A stretch of 64,000 nt of DNA. It comes from Pilaira anomala. Lineage: Eukaryota; Mucoromycota; Mucoromycetes; Mucorales; Mucoraceae. Below the pieces are notes generated by a model that saw only the letters and a list, made by a program, of their open reading frames with translations, did no database searches and was not told the origin of the DNA. The translations under genes and the position numbers were made by a program. Position 1 is the first letter of the stretch. Every line of letters starts with the position of its first letter. The DNA lies in the NCBI GenBank assembly GCA_025716855.1, contig JAIXMQ010000040.1:230914-294913 (forward strand). Reading direction: 5' to 3'. Of the stretch, positions 59,333-64,000 are shown piece by piece.

Positions 59333-59910
59333 GGGAATCTTTATTTGGACGTGTTGTAAGGGTTCTTTTCGTACCTATTGTTTTTATAACCCACTATTTT
59401 AGATTCTCTTCTTGACTATAATATCTTACTCCAGACTTTCTAGGAGGGATTATGTTCTCGAAAATAAAACGTGATAAAGGACTTATTTTTATTTAATTTG
59501 TATTCTTTTTTTTTTTATAACTGTATCTAATATCACCTGACAACATTCGGTTACCTAATACCTCTTGAGTTACATAGCAATAAGGGACTGCTACGACCTC
59601 TCTCAACCACAGGAGCCCCGTACACTGTCACAGTTTTCAATAACCGACACAGCGCCCTTACCACAGACGGATTTTCTCTGGGCTTTAAAATATTTATTTC
59701 TCTGGGCCGAACTTTATACGCAAAATAAAACTGGACTTAGGATCCTTTTTAAAAAAAAAACATTTTACAATTTGGACGGATTTTATTATCTGGACGGATT
59801 TTTCTGGAGCGTCAAAATATTTATTTTCTGGACGGATTTTTTTTTGTGGGCAATAAAAAAAAAATGATCTTTTTACTATTTGGACGGATTTTTCCTGAGA
59901 TTTAAACTTT
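59333..59910 (+). repeat. Modular TGGACGGATTTTT repeat, copy 2, interrupted by a MITE
   Basis: It starts with the same GGGAATCTTTATTTGGAC as copy 1 at 13182. The continuation (GGATTTTCTCTGGGCTTTAA, then AATATTTATT) resumes at 59669 after the inserted element at 59352-59665. Further TGGACGGATTTTT cores begin at 59773, 59791, 59829 and 59881, with the linkers AAATATTTATTTTC, TTTTTGTGGGCAATA and TTTTTACTATT. All cores here carry G where all cores of copy 1 carry T (TGGACG against TGGACT). Confidence 0.65.
59352..59665. mobile_element. Nested MITE with 4-bp target duplication GACG
   Basis: The left end is TGTTGTAAGGGTTCT. The right end, on the opposite strand, is TGTGGTAAGGGCGCT (12 of 15 match). 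It interrupts the TGGACGGATTTTT repeat: the flanks read TTTG-GACG before and GACG-GATTTT after. Removing the element and one GACG restores TTTGGACGGATTTT, the repeat consensus. No ORF of note lies inside. The length is 314 bp. Confidence 0.65.
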
Positions 59911-60340
59911 TGTAGGCTCAAACAATTAACATCATGGAGGAAACCACGTTATGCCTAATCTTTTTTTAATTCTACAACTACTTCGTTCCTCGAGTTAATT
60001 TTCTTCGGAATATGCAACTCGTTGTTTTCTTTTATTATTTACAATATTCTCTATGTTTTTAATAAAATTTCAATTTCACAAAAAAAAAAAAAAAAATTGA
60101 TAGAAGATACGAGAACATTAAGATATTTAACTCGGCATATGAACTTTATTCAATTTAAATAAAATAAGGGACCCATAAAAGAATAAAAAAAAAATACATT
60201 ATCCACCTTTTGCTATTAGCTAAATCAATATAAGAATAGTAATTTTTTTTTTTTTTTTTTGTAATTCGAGTTATCAATCATTGCTTTTAAACTGACACGA
60301 TTTAATATTAGACTTATTATAATATTCTAATATCTTTAAT
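59911..60340. other. Flank between repeat copy 2 and the MULE gene
   Basis: AT-rich, with A and T tracts at about 60079-60096 and 60242-60260. No gene seen. It is probably the 5' region of the MULE element, but terminal repeats were not identified. Confidence 0.4.
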
Positions 60341-62148
60341 ATGATTAATCATGAATCTGAAGATGTTATTTACACAAGACTTATAGAGGGTTACTCGACT
60401 GATATTTCAGAACTTGTTGATTTACCTCAGGCTTGCGAAGAACCCGTGAACTTCACTTCTTCAGAAAACAACGTAGTGGAAGAAGCAACATATATGATGC
60501 CAGTTCCTGAATTTGTTTCATCTGCAAAGAGATATAATTCATTTGATCTCGCATTTGAAGAAGTTAAGTGATATACAGATAGTCTCTGTATTAATGCCAC
60601 TATTACCAGCTTGAACTGGGAGAAAAAGGAAGGGGAAGAACGGCAAAGAAAATACGGCATCATCCAATGCGACAAAAGCCGCGAGTTCTCTAGTACCGTT
60701 TATGTTGTAAAGGGAACACCTGGTTCTAGAAATGGCCGATCAGCTAGATGCTCGTGTCCGTTCAAATGGACCATTAATAGAAAACAGTCCGAGGACAAAG
60801 ACGGCAAAAAATGTTATTGTTTTTTTATCAAGGCAATCAATAACCAGCATAACCATATGCCCAACAAAAAGGTATTTGCAGCACTCAGTGGCCAGCGCCA
60901 ATTGACCATGAGACAATTGCAGTACATGCAAGAGTTGATGGAGTTTGGTACCACGCCATCAGATATGGTAACTGCTCTTTCTGAGCGATATCCTGGCCAA
61001 ACCTTTGTTAACAAGACCATCTATCAAGCAAAGCTCCAGATAAGAAAAAACATTTTGAATAATAGAACTCCAGTTCAACATCTGGTTGATAAGTTTGCGT
61101 TAGCCAACTGTTATCGTTACGAGATGGACGTTGATAACGAAGGTAAATTGAACAAGTTGTTTTTTGCCTATGTGTCATCAATCAACTTGGTCAACCGTTA
61201 TTCTAATGTACTTGTGATGGATAGCCCATACAAGACCAATATGTTTGGTATGACCTTGTTGGAAATTGACGGTATGACCAACACAAATGCCACTTTTTTG
61301 TTAGGATGTATTTTTTTGTCATCTGAAGAACAGTCTTCTTATGAATGGGCACTAAAGCAAGTCGCCAGATTTTGCTTTCAGAACAACACACCCAAAATAA
61401 TTGTAACTGACCGGGAAAATGCTCTGATCAATGCCATCACCAAAATTATCCCAGGATCAAAGCACTTTCTCTGCCGTTGGCACATATCTAATAGCGTCAT
61501 AATCCATATTGATGAATGCTTTAGACCTATCACAAAAGAAGAAAGTGACGTTATTTTGAGAAGTTGGAATACTCTAGTAAAAGACTCGTTTACACCTGAG
61601 GATTTTAATAATAATCTGTTGGCTTTCAAGGCTTCATTACCAGCTTCAGGTAAGATTGCTTTCGAGCAATATCTTTACAAAGAGTGGATTCCACTTAAGA
61701 AGAAGTTAAGTAAAAAAAAAAATGACACTGTATTTTTACTAAATCAAAAAACTGTAAATCCTTAATAAGATTTGTTGAAGCTTGGACAAAAAAATTTAGG
61801 CACTTTAACAGCACCTCAACATCAAGAATCGAAGGAATGCATGCTACGATAAAGAGATATATCAAAGTCAGTACTAATGATATTGATATCGTTGTCGGTA
61901 TACTTGACAAGGCAATTACAGCTCAAGTCAACCGGATTGAGCAAGACAATGCTGATTCGCAAGACAAGTCCCTGAGCAGTATTAGCAACAAAGCTTTTAT
62001 TTTGCCAATTGCAAAAAAAATAGCAACATTTGCCTTGGACAAAACTATACGTCAGTATGCTATGGCAAAAATGAGTTTGAAGTACCCCTCTGTGCAACGA
62101 TTCTCGGTTGGTGACTGCAAAGAGAGTTTTACGAGTACAATGGGGTGA
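60341..62148 (+). pseudogene. MULE (Mutator-like, FAR1-type) transposase with one stop and one frameshift
   Basis: Three pieces in order make one protein. Residues 1-76 (60341-60571) end EEVK with TGA, and the same frame continues at once with YTDSLCINATITSLNWEKKE. The FAR1/WRKY-GCM1 zinc domain follows: IIQCDKSREF, RSARCSCPFKWTI and NNQHNHMP. The MULE transposase core has VLVMDSPYKTNMFGMTLLEI, IIVTDRENALINAITKIIPG and SKHFLCRWHISNSV; the Asp residues and C-x-x-H match the family's DDE and C2H motifs. The frame breaks at an A11 tract near 61711-61721; coding resumes in another frame (IRFVEAWTKKFRHF, STSRIEGMHATIKRYIKVST) to 62148. The damage is a single nonsense codon and one homopolymer slip, so it is either recently dead or partly a sequencing error. 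No SWIM finger was found downstream. Confidence 0.75.
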
Positions 62149-62378
62149 GGAAAGTTTGGCTAATTAGAACTCCGACTTTCAAGGTAACCAAGCGACATGA
62201 TATCACACCCAAAGATTTTTAATACGTTTATGGTAATTTATTAGTCCTGGACTTTTTTAACACTACATGATTGGCAGAAATACAACTCAGATAAAAAAAT
62301 AAAGTTTCGAGCTAAGACCTAGAATTTAAAGAGAGACTGATAGAATTTTATTGGATGAAAAAAAAAGAGTAATTTTAT
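62149..62378. other. Spacer between two convergent transposon ORFs
   Basis: 230 bp, AT-rich, no ORF. ATAAAAAAATAAAG at about 62291 may be a polyadenylation signal region of the + strand gene. Confidence 0.4.
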
Positions 62379-64000
62379 TTATAATGAGCGAATAGAATTG
62401 TCGCGTCTGATCATTGTCCAGAAAGTCCCGAACTTATGTACATTAAGGAGTCTATCGCCAGTCTTGGTTTTTGATGCAGTATCAATGTCAAGATGTTGAA
62501 TAAACTCATACGAGTCATCAAGAAGGACTTCTCCACCTACTGGCTCCAAAACAATGTTGTTGTCTTCGTCTACCAGATAGTCAGGAAACAATATTGAACG
62601 TCCGTATCTATTAAAAAAAGTGGTAGATTTTAATGTATCAAATGTAGCAATTTCATAACATTGAAGATACTTAGCCTTTACTGCCCCAATCTTTTCTTCG
62701 CGACATATTCTTGCTATTGCAACAGACAACCACCCTTGTACCGATGAAGTTCGAAAGAAGCCTGCTGTACCTACTTTCAAAACTGACAAAGAATGGTCAA
62801 TGTAATCGTTGTTGTCTGAATTCTCACGAGTTTGAAGGACGCCTTCTTTAAAGTTAGGAAACTTCACATTTAAGAAGTCCATTACATTATGACCGACCTC
62901 AGACCTACATAATACATCAGTGCCATTATTATTCACATTGTTTACCAAAAAAGATCCACCGTTGATCAAATGTCGAATCACAAACTGACGAGCAAAGCGA
63001 AAGGTAATGTCTCTAGCCGAGAAGTGTCTGTTGGTACGCAAAATTGCTTCCCGGATGAACTTATTATACTGTTCACCATGTTCAGTTTCAAAGTGTACGG
63101 CAGGACCAAAACGAATAATGTCATCGACAATATGGTGCAAGAAATGCGTTTTAGGCTGAATTGATATCAAGGGATGGTCAATACCAAGCGTGATCGAATG
63201 GTTATCAAGTTCCAAGCAAGCTTCTGTAAATTGATCGACTAGTTGTTCAATAGTCAAAAGATATACATCCCTCTCACCTCTAATACTACGCATATACAAA
63301 AGAGAACATAACAACCGAAGAATTTCAAAACATTTGGCTGTCAAACGAAGAAGATTGTTGTTTTCGAAATCAAATGTATCTCTTAAGACAACAGGAAAGA
63401 TTTGTACTAGTTGCTTGTAATCTCTACCAACAAAAGAGCCATTATGTTTCATTTGAAGTCTGAATGACCTCGAGTACGATTGGAAACTGCGATGTTTGGA
63501 CAAAGCAGATTGTAACTTATCCTTATTGACTTGACTAGTAAGCACCTTTTTCCACAAAAACGTACACAGAAACTTAACGACACCCAAAAGTACGGTATGC
63601 AATATTTCGCTTGGGGTATCTGCTGGCCCTTCAAATGCTTCCAAAGTCATCAATGCTTCACTTCCATTCTTGACAAAACTGAGCTTGTTACCAAGGTAAG
63701 AATCTGCACCTTCATTCACAAAAGCCAAAAGATGTTTCTTCTCTCTCTTCCAAATAGTTTCTTCATCAACATGAACTATTTTTTCCAAAGGTTTAATAAC
63801 TCTGTTTTTGAATTTTTCACGAGTTATCTTAGATGCATTCTTTGCAAGCTTAGGATTTGGGTTCTTAATTGTAGAAAAGAAACACTTTTTACTACAACAA
63901 CGAGCACCGCTACCCTTGTGCATAACCAATTCTGATTGACGGTGGTTGTCAGCCTGAATCATCAACAATGGTGCAACAACAAGAACATAATCACCATGTT
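62379..64000 (-). CDS. Transposon-type ORF, partial at right edge (Plavaka/CMC-like, tentative)
   Basis: The frame is open for 541 codons from the right edge, with HGDYVLVVAPLLMIQADNHR upstream of the first in-window start, so the 5' end lies outside. Recognisable parts: LMIQADNHRQSELVMHKGSG with a Cys pair (CCSKKC), ADTPSEILHTVLLGVVKFLC, SFVGRDYKQLVQIFPVVL, SIQPKTHFLHHIVDDIIRFG, PAVHFETEHGEQYNKFIREA and ILRTNRHFSARDI. The combination 'P-x-x-ILH-x-x-LLG-x-VK-x-L ... SFVG-[RK]-[DE]-[YF]-[KR] ... PK-x-H-x-L-x-H-[IL]-x-x-x-I-x-R-[FY]-GP ... F-x-[TE]-E' is, to my knowledge, that of transposon-associated proteins common in fungi, probably CMC/Plavaka relatives. No stop or frameshift is seen in the visible part. 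I infer the transposon class from memory of the family, not from catalytic residues. Confidence 0.6.
   Translation of the reverse strand, partial: HGDYVLVVAPLLMIQADNHRQSELVMHKGSGARCCSKKCFFSTIKNPNPKLAKNASKITREKFKNRVIKPLEKIVHVDEETIWKREKKHLLAFVNEGADSYLGNKLSFVKNGSEALMTLEAFEGPADTPSEILHTVLLGVVKFLCTFLWKKVLTSQVNKDKLQSALSKHRSFQSYSRSFRLQMKHNGSFVGRDYKQLVQIFPVVLRDTFDFENNNLLRLTAKCFEILRLLCSLLYMRSIRGERDVYLLTIEQLVDQFTEACLELDNHSITLGIDHPLISIQPKTHFLHHIVDDIIRFGPAVHFETEHGEQYNKFIREAILRTNRHFSARDITFRFARQFVIRHLINGGSFLVNNVNNNGTDVLCRSEVGHNVMDFLNVKFPNFKEGVLQTRENSDNNDYIDHSLSVLKVGTAGFFRTSSVQGWLSVAIARICREEKIGAVKAKYLQCYEIATFDTLKSTTFFNRYGRSILFPDYLVDEDNNIVLEPVGGEVLLDDSYEFIQHLDIDTASKTKTGDRLLNVHKFGTFWTMIRRDNSIRSL

Overview
The window is nuclear DNA of a filamentous fungus, most likely an early-diverging one (Mucoromycota, probably Mucorales). 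The reasons: AT-rich non-coding DNA with very long homopolymers and dinucleotide runs; 54-93 nt GT-AG introns, often several per gene; CAA-coded polyglutamine; a complete SMG1 kinase and an E2F/DP-family DP factor, both lost from many yeasts; and decayed mobile elements of kinds common in this group. The organism call is inference, not a database match.

Layout. 1-0.8 kb holds two decayed gene remnants (an NDUFAF7/MidA-like methyltransferase and a possible metallophosphatase). 1.7-2.2 kb encodes a small secreted protein. 3.1-12.5 kb is a housekeeping block: RAT1/XRN2 exoribonuclease (-), a TMEM50/VPS68-type membrane protein (-) and EFL1, the ribosome-maturation GTPase (+). 13.1-17 kb is a graveyard of decayed sequence: a modular TGGACNGATTTTT repeat, a Tc1/mariner-like transposase remnant, a PD-(D/E)XK-nuclease-like ORF, a TIR element and a delta-12 desaturase fragment. 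17.2-18.9 kb holds two convergent ML-domain (NPC2-like) lipid-binding secreted proteins. 19.1-30.9 kb is a dense gene block: PLP2 phosducin-like protein, SMG1 (24 exons, 2488 aa) and a GLO3-type ArfGAP. 31-38.9 kb is mostly non-coding, with a decayed Ysc84/Lsb3-like SYLF-SH3 gene and a minisatellite. 39-43.8 kb carries a DP transcription factor and a CBS-PB1 tail-anchored protein; 47-52 kb carries the convergent pair DEF1 (polyQ) and NST1. 53.3-64 kb is an accessory region: a TA-flanked MITE, an apparently complete and very young Ty3/gypsy retrotransposon (LTRs that read identical, 5-bp target duplication), a second MITE nested in the TGGAC repeat, a decayed MULE transposase gene and, running off the right edge, a further transposon-type ORF.

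Functional links. RAT1 (5'-3' RNA decay and transcription termination), SMG1 (nonsense-mediated decay) and DEF1 (RNA polymerase II turnover) are all RNA-surveillance or transcription genes, but they are independent transcription units and nothing shows co-regulation. Exon models below were built by hand from splice consensus, reading frame and family similarity. For every multi-exon gene I calculated, exon lengths sum to a whole number of codons.
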